DNA from: an uncultured Bilophila sp.
Lineage (GTDB): Bacteria; Desulfobacterota; Desulfovibrionia; Desulfovibrionales; Desulfovibrionaceae
Length of the DNA stretch: 28,358 nucleotides
Assembly: GCA_902373525.1 (NCBI GenBank)
Contig: CABKMN010000030.1
Location: forward strand, 1 to 28,358
Direction of reading: 5' to 3'
Shown: positions 22,204 to 28,358 of the stretch, one piece after another
Layout of the letters: the number at the start of each line of letters is the position of its first letter
Numbering within the stretch: the first letter of the stretch is position 1
Position numbers and translations under genes: made by a program
The notes under the pieces: generated by a model
The model's database searches: none
The model's input: the letters and a program-made list of their open reading frames with translations, nothing else
Told to the model about the DNA's origin: nothing

Positions 22204-24537
22204 ATGGCAATTGGACAATCCAGACAGCGGCTCGACGCCGAAGCCAAGGTGACGGGGCGCGCCCGGTACACCGACGACATGGGGTTGCCCGGCATGCGGC
22301 ATGCCGCCTACGTGCACAGCACCATCTCCCACGGCATGGTCAGGGGGATCGACGCGTCCGAAGCGCTGGCCCTGCCCGGCGTGGTGGCCGTATTCACGGC
22401 GGACGACGTGCCGGAATTCCTGTTTCCCACCGCCGGGCATCCCTATTCGATGGACCCGAGCAAGGGCGACGTGGCCGACCGCCTGCTGCTGACGAAACAC
22501 GTCCGCTACCACGGCGACGAGGTTGCGGTGGTCGTGGCCAAGGATGCGCTCACGGCCCGCAAGGCCGCCCACCTCGTCAAGGTGGACTACGAACCGCTTC
22601 CGGTCGTGACCTCGGCGGAGACGGCCCTCGCGCCGGGCGCGCCCGTGCTCCAGCCCGCGATCAACCCGGACGGCAACCTGCTCAAACAGCATTCGCTGGA
22701 GTTCAACGGCAAACTGGACGACGCCCTCGCCGCCGCCGACGTCGTGATCGAAGGGGCCTACACCACCCCCGTCGTGCAGCACTGCCATCTGGAGAACCAG
22801 ACGGCCTACGCCTACATGGACGACATGCGGCACATCGTCATCGTCAGCTCCACACAGATTCCCCACATCTGCCGCCGCGTGGTCGGACAGGCGCTCGGCA
22901 TCCCGTGGTCGTCGGTGCGGGTCATCAAGCCGTACATCGGCGGCGGGTTCGGCAACAAGCAGGACGTGGTGCTCGAACCCATCGTGGCCTTCCTGACCAT
23001 GAAGCTCGGCGGCGCGCCCGTAAGCATGGAACTCACCCGCGAAGAGAGCATCCTGTGCACCCGCGTGCGCCATACCTTCGACATGAAGGCGCGGGCCGGG
23101 ATCACGAAGGACGGCAGGCTGCTCGGCTACGGGCTGGACGTGCTCTCCAACACCGGGGCCTACGCCTCACACGGGCATTCCATCCCGGCGGCGGGCGGCT
23201 CGAAAATCTGCTACGTCTACCCGCGCGCAACCTATCGGTTTTCCGCCAAGAGCTTTTACAGCAACATCCCGGTGGGCGGGGCCTGCCGGGGCTACGGCTC
23301 CCCGCAGACGGCCTACGCCATCGAGTGCCTCATGGACGACGCCGCGCGGGCCGTCGGCATGGACCCGCTGGATTTCCGCCTGAAGAACACCGGGCGGCAC
23401 GGCGATCCCTCCCCCGCCAACGGCAAGCCCATCCTCACCCTCGGCATCAGCGATTGTCTGGAACAGGGACGCGAACGTTTCCGATGGGACGAACGCAAGG
23501 CGGCCTGCCGGGCCTTCAACGAAGAAGCCGTCCGCACGGGCAGCCCGCTCCGGCGCGGGGTCGGCGTTTCGGCGTTCAGCTACGGCACGGCGACCTATCC
23601 CGCCAACGTGGAGCCCGGCAGCGCCCGGCTTATCCTGAATCAGGACGGCACGGTCCATCTGATGACCGGTTCCACCGAAATCGGACAGGGCGCGGACACC
23701 GCCTTCGCCCAGATGGCCTCGGAAACCCTCGGCGTGTCCTTTGAAAACATCCGCGTCATCTCCACGCAGGACACCGACGTCACCCCGTGGGACACCGGGG
23801 CCTACGCCTCGCGCCAGACCTACACCTGCGCGCCCGCCGTACACGCCGCCGCGGACGAACTGCGCCGCAAGCTGCTGGCCTACGCCGGGGAGATGACCGG
23901 GCAGTTCCCCGCCGCCCTGACCATCGGGCCCACGCCGCAGGGCGACGCCGTGGTCTTCGTCCGCAGTCCGGAAACCGTGCTCGTCACCCTGCGCGATCTG
24001 GCGATGGATACCTTCTACAACAAGGATCGCGGCGGCCAGCTCACGGCGGAGGCGTCCTTCAAGTCGCGCCAGAATCCGCCCTCCTTCGGCTGCTGCTTCA
24101 CGGAAGTGGAAGTGGACGTCCAGCTCTGCAAGGTGCGCATCGCGGACATCATGAACGTGCACGACGCCGGGGTGATCATCAACCCGGCGCTGGCTACGGC
24201 GCAGGTGCACGGCGGCATGGGCATGGGCATCGGCTGGGCGCTCTACGAGGAGCTGATCATCGATCCCGAAACGGGCCGCGTCCGCAACAACAACCTGCTG
24301 GACTACAAGTTCCCGACCTTCTGCGACATCCCCGATCTGGAATGCGCCTTCGTGCAGACCGAGGAACCTTCCGGGGCCTACGGCAACAAGTCGCTCGGCG
24401 AGCCGCCGATCATCAGCCCCGCCCCCGCGCTCCGCAACGCCGTCCTCGACGCCACCGGCGTCGCCGTCAACGCCATCCCCATGACGCCCAAACGTCTGTT
24501 CGTCGAATTCGTCAAGGCGGGATTGATCGAAGGATAA
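22204..24537 (+). CDS. xdhA: Xanthine dehydrogenase-family molybdenum-binding subunit (XdhA type)
   Basis: A 777-residue molybdopterin subunit without its own Fe-S domain (E. coli XdhA is 752). It hydroxylates a purine-type heterocycle using Mo-cytosine-dinucleotide or Mo-pterin. Motifs are GGGFGNKQ (residues 246-253), ACRGYG (360-365), TEIGQGADT, and KSLGEPP (729-735) with the catalytic Glu. The classical GGKE Glu that contacts purine is Gln253 here, and the F-R-G-F-G motif is C-R-G-Y-G. Its specificity may therefore differ from the fused enzyme at 11939-14518. ATG 22204 follows GGAGAAGCGGC. The FAD and Fe-S subunits follow, but only after a 537-nt gap. Confidence 0.92.
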   Translation: MAIGQSRQRLDAEAKVTGRARYTDDMGLPGMRHAAYVHSTISHGMVRGIDASEALALPGVVAVFTADDVPEFLFPTAGHPYSMDPSKGDVADRLLLTKHVRYHGDEVAVVVAKDALTARKAAHLVKVDYEPLPVVTSAETALAPGAPVLQPAINPDGNLLKQHSLEFNGKLDDALAAADVVIEGAYTTPVVQHCHLENQTAYAYMDDMRHIVIVSSTQIPHICRRVVGQALGIPWSSVRVIKPYIGGGFGNKQDVVLEPIVAFLTMKLGGAPVSMELTREESILCTRVRHTFDMKARAGITKDGRLLGYGLDVLSNTGAYASHGHSIPAAGGSKICYVYPRATYRFSAKSFYSNIPVGGACRGYGSPQTAYAIECLMDDAARAVGMDPLDFRLKNTGRHGDPSPANGKPILTLGISDCLEQGRERFRWDERKAACRAFNEEAVRTGSPLRRGVGVSAFSYGTATYPANVEPGSARLILNQDGTVHLMTGSTEIGQGADTAFAQMASETLGVSFENIRVISTQDTDVTPWDTGAYASRQTYTCAPAVHAAADELRRKLLAYAGEMTGQFPAALTIGPTPQGDAVVFVRSPETVLVTLRDLAMDTFYNKDRGGQLTAEASFKSRQNPPSFGCCFTEVEVDVQLCKVRIADIMNVHDAGVIINPALATAQVHGGMGMGIGWALYEELIIDPETGRVRNNNLLDYKFPTFCDIPDLECAFVQTEEPSGAYGNKSLGEPPIISPAPALRNAVLDATGVAVNAIPMTPKRLFVEFVKAGLIEG

Positions 24538-24544
24538 AAAGACC

Positions 24545-24614
24545 GGGGAAGGGAACCCTTTCTGAAGAATGGGTTCCCCTCCCCACTCCCATCGCTCCTC
24601 TCCCCAGGCTGTTC
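24545..24614 (+). repeat. Intergenic hairpin element, forward, after xdhA
   Basis: Arms GGGGAAGGGAACCC and GGGTTCCCCTCCCC (24545-24584) flank the core TTTCTGAAGAA. The degenerate tail reads AGGCTGTTC (24606-24614). It starts 7 nt after the xdhA stop. Confidence 0.7.
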
Positions 24615-25074
24615 GTAGCGGGCGTCGGAACGGCTTCGGATGCGGGAACGGGCCCGTCCGCCGCGAGGCCCTGAACGGGGACAGAATGAAGGCGGCGGAC
24701 CGACTTTTCAACGGAACGCCTTTCGAGTCCGCAGGGGGAGGGACGGCGTTTTTCTGAACGCCCCCTGTCGTCGTAAACGGCGGCGAACGGGTTTCTTTGA
24801 AGGAATATGGCAACGCAGGAAGGTTGCAGAACCTGTCAATACGGTTTCTCCGACAGAGGCTCCGAAAAAACGTGTTCCGGGAACCGGCGGATGCGGCGAA
24901 GCCCGGAATGCCGTCACCGCGAACATCCCGGCAGTGTCCGGCGTCGCGAAGGCAGGCACGCTTGCGGTATTGCGGAAAAGACTGTGGGGGGAGAACACGT
25001 TGAGCAACCGCAACCGTGAACACGGCCCGGACTCCCTCGTCCGGTAAACCGACATCCAAAGGACAACACACCCC
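24615..25074. other. 460-nt non-coding gap between xdhA and xdhB
   Basis: I see no supportable gene. Bases 24612-24660 resemble 33-85 at the window start. A hairpin GGCGTT (24745-24750)/AACGCC (24757-24762) extends into AGGG/CCCT. CCGGAC (25027-25032)/GTCCGG (25039-25044) lies 30 nt before xdhB. No convincing promoter or terminator is seen. A 70-codon frame starting at ATG 24807 is considered and rejected. Confidence 0.45.
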
Positions 25075-25986
25075 ATGTTCGACATACAATCCTACCAGAA
25101 AGCCGAGTCCGTGCGGGACGCCGTCCGGCTGCTCCGGGCGGACCCGGAGGCCCGGCTCATCGCGGGGGGCACCGACGTGCTCATCAAGCTGCGCGAGTTC
25201 GAGGGCTTTTCCCGGCTCGTGGACATCCACGATCTCCCAGAGCTGAAACCGATTGTCCGCAAAGCCGACGGCACCGTCCGGGTGGGGTCCGGGGCGACCT
25301 TCACCGACCTTGAGGAGTCCCCCGTCATCCGTGAGTGCGTCCCCATGCTCGGGGAAGCCGCCGCCACCGTGGCGGGGCCGCAAATCCGCAACGTGGGCAC
25401 CATCGGCGGCAACCTCTGCAACGGGGCCGTCTCCGCCGACACCTGCGCGCCCGTCCTCGCCCTGAACGGTCGGCTGAACCTGCTCGGGCCCGAAGGCGAA
25501 CGGACCGTTCCGGCCCTCGGCTTCCACACCGGCCCCGGCAAGGTCGCGCTCAAGCCCGGCGAAGTGCTGCTGGCCGTGGAGTTCCAGCCCGAAGACTGGA
25601 AGGGCTGGGGCGCGTCGTACCACAAATACGCCATGCGCGAAGCGATGGACATCGCCACCATCGGCTGCGCCGCCGCCGTGAAGCTCGACGGAACCGCGAT
25701 TGCGGGCATCCGGCTGGCCTACTCCGTGTCCGCGCCGATCCCGGTGCGCTGTCCCGCCGCCGAAGCCGCCGCGTTGGGCCGCTCCGCCGCTCCCGAGGAC
25801 CTGCCCGCCACCCTCGCCGCCGTCCGCGACGCCGTGGAGGCCGACGTGCAGCCCCGCTCCTCATGGCGCGCCGCCAAGGATTTCCGTCTGCACATCATCC
25901 GGGCGCTGGCCGAGCGCGTCGTCGCCAAGGCCGTCGTCCGGGCCGTCGAGCGCCTTTCCCGCGCGCAGGACGTGCCCGGCGTCTAG
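25075..25986 (+). CDS. xdhB: Xanthine dehydrogenase-family FAD-binding subunit (XdhB type)
   Basis: A 303-residue FAD subunit of the CO-dehydrogenase/xanthine-dehydrogenase medium-chain family (E. coli XdhB is 292). It carries the FAD signature IAGGTDVLIKL near residues 28-38 and the second FAD motif VAGPQIRNVGTIGGNLCNGAVSADTCAP near 100-128. It passes electrons from the 2Fe-2S clusters to NAD+ or another acceptor. It may also serve the fused hydroxylase at 11939, which has no FAD partner nearby (inference). The start is ATG 25075 after AAAGGACA. It ends 106 nt before xdhC. Confidence 0.93.
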   Translation: MFDIQSYQKAESVRDAVRLLRADPEARLIAGGTDVLIKLREFEGFSRLVDIHDLPELKPIVRKADGTVRVGSGATFTDLEESPVIRECVPMLGEAAATVAGPQIRNVGTIGGNLCNGAVSADTCAPVLALNGRLNLLGPEGERTVPALGFHTGPGKVALKPGEVLLAVEFQPEDWKGWGASYHKYAMREAMDIATIGCAAAVKLDGTAIAGIRLAYSVSAPIPVRCPAAEAAALGRSAAPEDLPATLAAVRDAVEADVQPRSSWRAAKDFRLHIIRALAERVVAKAVVRAVERLSRAQDVPGV

Positions 25987-26065
25987 CGTTGTGCGCCGCG
26001 ATATGGCGCCGGTCCGGACAGAAAACCATTTTTTACGGCTGAATGGACCTTTGAGGACGCGGAGC

Positions 26066-26079
26066 GTTCCCAAGGGAAC
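26066..26079 (+). promoter_or_regulatory. Palindrome before xdhC
   Basis: The perfect inverted repeat GTTCCCAAGGGAAC lies just before the xdhC ribosome binding site (GAGGAG). The same half-sites, arranged as GGGAAC-G-GTTCCC, occur at 11881-11893 before the fused hydroxylase gene. A shared operator is possible but unproven. Confidence 0.3.
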
Positions 26080-26092
26080 CCGAGGAGACGTT

Positions 26093-26620
26093 ATGCTGAA
26101 AACCATCCGTTGTACCGTCAACGGCAAGGCCGAGGAACTCACCTTCGACATCCGTTCCTCCCTGCTCGAAGTCCTGCGCGCCGAGGGCCTGACCAGCTCG
26201 AAACAGGGCTGCGGCGTGGGCGAATGCGGCGCGTGCACCGTGCTCGTGGACGACACCCCCGTGGACTCCTGCATCTTCCTCGCCGTCTGGGCCGACGGCA
26301 AGGCCATCCGCACCGCCGAGGGCGAGGCGAAGGACAACACCCTCTCCCGCGTCCAGCGGGCCTACGTGGACGCCGGGGCCGTCCAGTGCGGCTTCTGTAC
26401 GCCGGGCCTCGTCATGACCTCCACGGCCTTCGTGGAAAAACACAAGGGGCGGGCCGTCACCCGCGAGGACATCCGCCGGGGCCACGCCGGAAACCTGTGC
26501 CGCTGCACCGGGTACGACGCCATCGTCGCCGCCGTGGAAAGCTGCCTCAACGACACCGTGCCGCAGAACGCCTGCGCCTGCCTCCGCAAGCCGGAAGGTC
26601 CCTGCCCGCACCATAAATAG
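26093..26620 (+). CDS. xdhC: Xanthine dehydrogenase-family 2Fe-2S subunit (XdhC type)
   Basis: A 175-residue double 2Fe-2S protein (E. coli XdhC is 159). The plant-ferredoxin-type cluster ligands are in QGCGVGECGACTVLV plus the DSC at about residue 62. The second cluster uses QCGFCTPG and CRCTGY. It relays electrons from the Mo subunit to the FAD subunit. The last 20 residues are unusual: a Cys/Pro/His-rich tail with CAC, CPHH and a final Lys, beyond the normal end of the family. GAGGAG sits 5 nt before ATG 26093. It ends before a long hairpin at 26646-26690. Confidence 0.93.
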   Translation: MLKTIRCTVNGKAEELTFDIRSSLLEVLRAEGLTSSKQGCGVGECGACTVLVDDTPVDSCIFLAVWADGKAIRTAEGEAKDNTLSRVQRAYVDAGAVQCGFCTPGLVMTSTAFVEKHKGRAVTREDIRRGHAGNLCRCTGYDAIVAAVESCLNDTVPQNACACLRKPEGPCPHHK

Positions 26621-26645
26621 ACATTGATATCAGCCGCGTTTCCCC

Positions 26646-26693
26646 ACAGACTTGCCCTGTGCATGATTCACATGTACAGGGGTTGTCTGTTTT
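26646..26693 (+). terminator. Long hairpin between xdhC and permease (terminator or attenuator)
   Basis: The outer arms ACAGAC (26646-26651)/GTCTGT (26685-26690) enclose, after a symmetric 3x3 internal loop, CCCTGTGCATG (26655-26665)/CATGTACAGGG (26671-26681) with one G-T pair and a 5-nt loop. The last arm merges into TTTT. It could end xdhC transcription, partly attenuate permease expression, or act as a DNA operator. It does not match the purine riboswitch. Confidence 0.55.
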
Positions 26694-26734
26694 GGAGCAA
26701 TCGGCGTCGCAACATCAACCAGCGGAGAGTACGC

Positions 26735-28060
26735 ATGTCCCGGACAAACGGCATACTGGAACGGGTTTTCAAACTCAGCGCGAAGGGAACCACCGTCAAG
26801 ACGGAAATCATCGCCGGGCTGACCACCTACGTCGCCATGGCCTACATCATTTTCGTCAACCCGAACATCCTCGCGGACGCGGGCATCCCGAAAGAGGCCG
26901 CCATCGCCGCCACCATCTGGTCCGCCGCCATCGGCAGCGCCGCGATGGGCCTGTGGGCCAACTTCCCCGTCGCCGTCGCGCCGGGCATGGGTCTGAACGC
27001 CTTCTTCGCGTACTACGTCTGCGGCGTGCTCGGCCTGCACTGGACGGTCGCCCTCGGCGCGGTGTTCTTCTCCGGCCTCGTCTTTCTGGTGCTGACCGTG
27101 ACGCACATCCGCCAACTGCTCATCGAAGCCGTGCCCATGAACCTGAAGTACGCCATCGTAGTGGGCATCGGGATGTTCATCGCCTTCATCGGCCTCCAGA
27201 ATGCGGGCATCGTGATCAAGAACGAGGCCACCGTGGTCGGGCTCGGACACGTCACCCAGCCCGGTCCCCTGCTGGCCTGCTGCGGCCTGCTGCTCACCGC
27301 CGGGCTCATGGCCCGCAACGTGCAGGGCAGCCTGCTCATCGGCATTCTCGTGACCACGATCCTGTGCATGGTCTTCGGCGTGTCGCAGGTGCCCACCGGC
27401 ATCGACAGCATCATGAGCTTCTCCCTGCCGAGCCTCTCCCCCACGCTCATGCAGCTCGACATCATGGGCGCGTTCAAGTACGGCATCATTTCGATCATCT
27501 TCACCTTTACCATCGTCGAGCTGTTCGACAACATGGGAACGCTCATCGGCCTCTCGCGCAAGGCGCGCCTCATGGACGACAACGGGCACATCGAAAACCT
27601 CGACAAGGCGCTGGTGACGGACTCCGTCGGCACCGTGGTGAGCAGCTTCCTCGGGACTTCGACGGTCACGAGCTATGTGGAAAGCGCCGCGGGCATCTCG
27701 CAGGGCGGACGCACCGGCCTGACCGCGCTGACGGCGGCCATTCTCTTCGCCGTATCGCTGGTGTTCGCCCCGCTCATCGGCCTCGTGCCGCCCTTCGCCA
27801 CGGCCCCCGCGCTGCTCATCGTGGGCGCGCTCATGATGATGGAAGTGATGAACATCGACTTCAACGACTTCACCGAGGGCTTCCCCGCCTTCATGACCAT
27901 CATCATGATGCCCCTGACCTACAGCATCGCCAGCGGGTTCGGCTTCGGCTTCGTCAGTTACGCCGCCGTCAAGCTGCTTTCGGGCCGCGCCCGCGAAGTC
28001 AGCCTCTTCATGTGGATCATCACCGCCATGTTCCTCATCAACTTCGCCATGCGCAGCTAG
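26735..28060 (+). CDS. AzgA-type purine permease (NCS2 / guanine-hypoxanthine permease-like)
   Basis: A 441-residue inner-membrane protein with about 12-14 hydrophobic segments. Signatures of the AzgA branch of the nucleobase transporter superfamily (E. coli GhxP/GhxQ/AdeP relatives) are TYVAMAYIIFVNPNIL near the N-terminus, NFPVAVAPGMGLNAFFAY, ELFDNMGTLIGL, and DSVGTVVSSFLGTSTVTSY with ESAAGISQGGRTG. It probably imports guanine, hypoxanthine or a similar purine by proton symport. Its place at the end of the purine cluster supports this, but the exact substrate cannot be read from sequence. ATG 26735 follows CGGAGAG; upstream in-frame codons cover the 26646 hairpin and are rejected. Confidence 0.9.
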   Translation: MSRTNGILERVFKLSAKGTTVKTEIIAGLTTYVAMAYIIFVNPNILADAGIPKEAAIAATIWSAAIGSAAMGLWANFPVAVAPGMGLNAFFAYYVCGVLGLHWTVALGAVFFSGLVFLVLTVTHIRQLLIEAVPMNLKYAIVVGIGMFIAFIGLQNAGIVIKNEATVVGLGHVTQPGPLLACCGLLLTAGLMARNVQGSLLIGILVTTILCMVFGVSQVPTGIDSIMSFSLPSLSPTLMQLDIMGAFKYGIISIIFTFTIVELFDNMGTLIGLSRKARLMDDNGHIENLDKALVTDSVGTVVSSFLGTSTVTSYVESAAGISQGGRTGLTALTAAILFAVSLVFAPLIGLVPPFATAPALLIVGALMMMEVMNIDFNDFTEGFPAFMTIIMMPLTYSIASGFGFGFVSYAAVKLLSGRAREVSLFMWIITAMFLINFAMRS

Positions 28061-28079
28061 CCGGGATCGGAAGAAAAGA

Positions 28080-28158
28080 TTGGAGAGGGGAGGGGAACCT
28101 TTCTGAAGAAAGGTTCCCCTCCCCTCTCCAAACCTCTCCCCTCCTCTTCAAAGACTTT
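28080..28158 (+). repeat. Intergenic hairpin element, forward, perfect 24-bp stem
   Basis: Arms 28080-28103 and 28108-28131 are perfectly complementary over 24 bp with loop TGAA. The tail ends AAAGACTTT (28150-28158). It starts 19 nt after the permease stop. Confidence 0.85.
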
Positions 28159-28194
28159 TGACCTTATCGAATCCCTCCTGCCGGGGAGTTCGGA

Positions 28195-28230
28195 CGAAAG
28201 AGCCTTCCCGCCGTGGGAAGGCTTTTCGTT
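28195..28230. terminator. Intrinsic terminator, probably bidirectional
   Basis: GCCTTCCC (28202-28209) and GGGAAGGC (28215-28222), with loop GCCGT, are followed by TTTTCGTTT on the + strand and preceded by CGAAAGA, giving TCTTTCG on the - strand. It is the likely end of the purine cluster transcript. Confidence 0.8.
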
Positions 28231-28340
28231 TGGGGAACGGAAGAAGCATCCGTCCGTCGAGAAAGGAAGTCGGTATCGGACGGGCGGAACGAGTTGGGGG
28301 AGTTGGGGAATGGGAAGAGGCATCGGGCGGCTGAAAACCG

Positions 28341-28358
28341 AGAGAGAGAGAGAGAGAG
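28341..28358. repeat. AG dinucleotide repeat at window end
   Basis: Nine AG units run to the last base of the window, so the full length is unknown. The repeat is unusual for this GC-rich DNA. It may be a phase-variable tract or simply the edge of an assembly. Confidence 0.7.

Noticed and set aside
24807..25019. 70-codon + strand frame (MATQEGCRTCQYGFSDRG and on) with a weak GAAGGAAT ribosome site
   Set aside because: It is Cys/Arg-rich but has no recognisable domain, the composition drifts to random GC-rich sequence, and it lies in a gap with hairpins and repeat remnants. Conservation in relatives would be needed to revive it.
26621..26734. Purine riboswitch before the permease
   Set aside because: The three-way-junction core and conserved loop sequences are absent; only a simple stacked hairpin is seen.
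8025..28060. In-frame UGA selenocysteine codons in the hydroxylases
   Set aside because: All reading frames are continuous without internal UGA. Selenium in this enzyme class is a labile cofactor rather than selenocysteine.
1..28358. CRISPR array, prophage, insertion sequence or toxin-antitoxin module
   Set aside because: No regularly spaced repeats, transposase, integrase, phage structural gene or toxin-antitoxin pair is recognisable on either strand.

Overview
The window is GC-rich chromosomal DNA from a Gram-negative anaerobe. It most resembles a gut-type Desulfovibrionaceae (Desulfovibrio/Bilophila/Mailhella group). This is an inference from the rpsF-rpsR-rplI-dnaB-cysE order, the codon bias, and an anaerobic selenium/molybdenum purine-catabolism cluster. 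No 16S or other decisive marker is present, so the family-level placement is moderate at best. Nearly all genes lie on the + strand; one small gene (3526-3822) is on the - strand. || Layout. (1) 1-3000, housekeeping: recJ (319-2037), an exported cyclophilin-type prolyl isomerase (2146-2736), and tRNA-Phe(GAA) (2855-2930) with a strong intrinsic terminator. (2) 3000-3950: about 500 bases without a convincing gene, then a small - strand gene of unknown function that diverges from the ribosomal operon. (3) 3916-7694: an operon with a consensus -35 promoter, a hairpin leader that fits the S6:S18 autoregulatory RNA, rpsF, rpsR, rplI, dnaB, cysE, and a 40-residue lipoprotein ending the run. (4) 7695-28060: a 20-kb purine/urate-type catabolic cluster. 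|| The cluster belongs to the selenium-dependent molybdenum hydroxylase (SDMH) guild known from E. coli ygeW-ygfK and from gut anaerobes that degrade purines. Its order is ygeY, carbamate kinase, ygeW, a fused 2Fe-2S/Mo xanthine dehydrogenase, ssnA, a dihydropyrimidinase/hydantoinase, ygfK, yqeB, xdhA-, xdhB- and xdhC-type subunits, and an AzgA-type purine permease. In the working model, the permease imports purines; two different Mo hydroxylases oxidise them, with YqeB supporting the labile Se/Mo site; SsnA and the hydantoinase deaminate and open rings; YgfK handles electrons; YgeY and YgeW process the opened ureido product; and carbamate kinase makes ATP from carbamoyl phosphate. ygeX, yqeC, mocA/ygfJ, ygfM, selD and any regulator gene are not in the window. 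|| Regulation visible in sequence: a canonical sigma-54 (-24/-12) promoter at 7961-7978 with a palindromic candidate enhancer site about 90 bp upstream precedes ygeY. An intrinsic terminator follows ygfK, so yqeB-xdhABC-permease is probably a second transcription unit. || The most striking unexplained feature is a family of long, nearly perfect intergenic hairpins (at least eight copies plus one cut by the window start). Each has a one-sided AAGACTT-ended tail, so each has an orientation. Every forward copy whose upstream gene is visible starts 4-19 nt after a stop codon. Every reverse copy ends 26-42 nt before a start codon.
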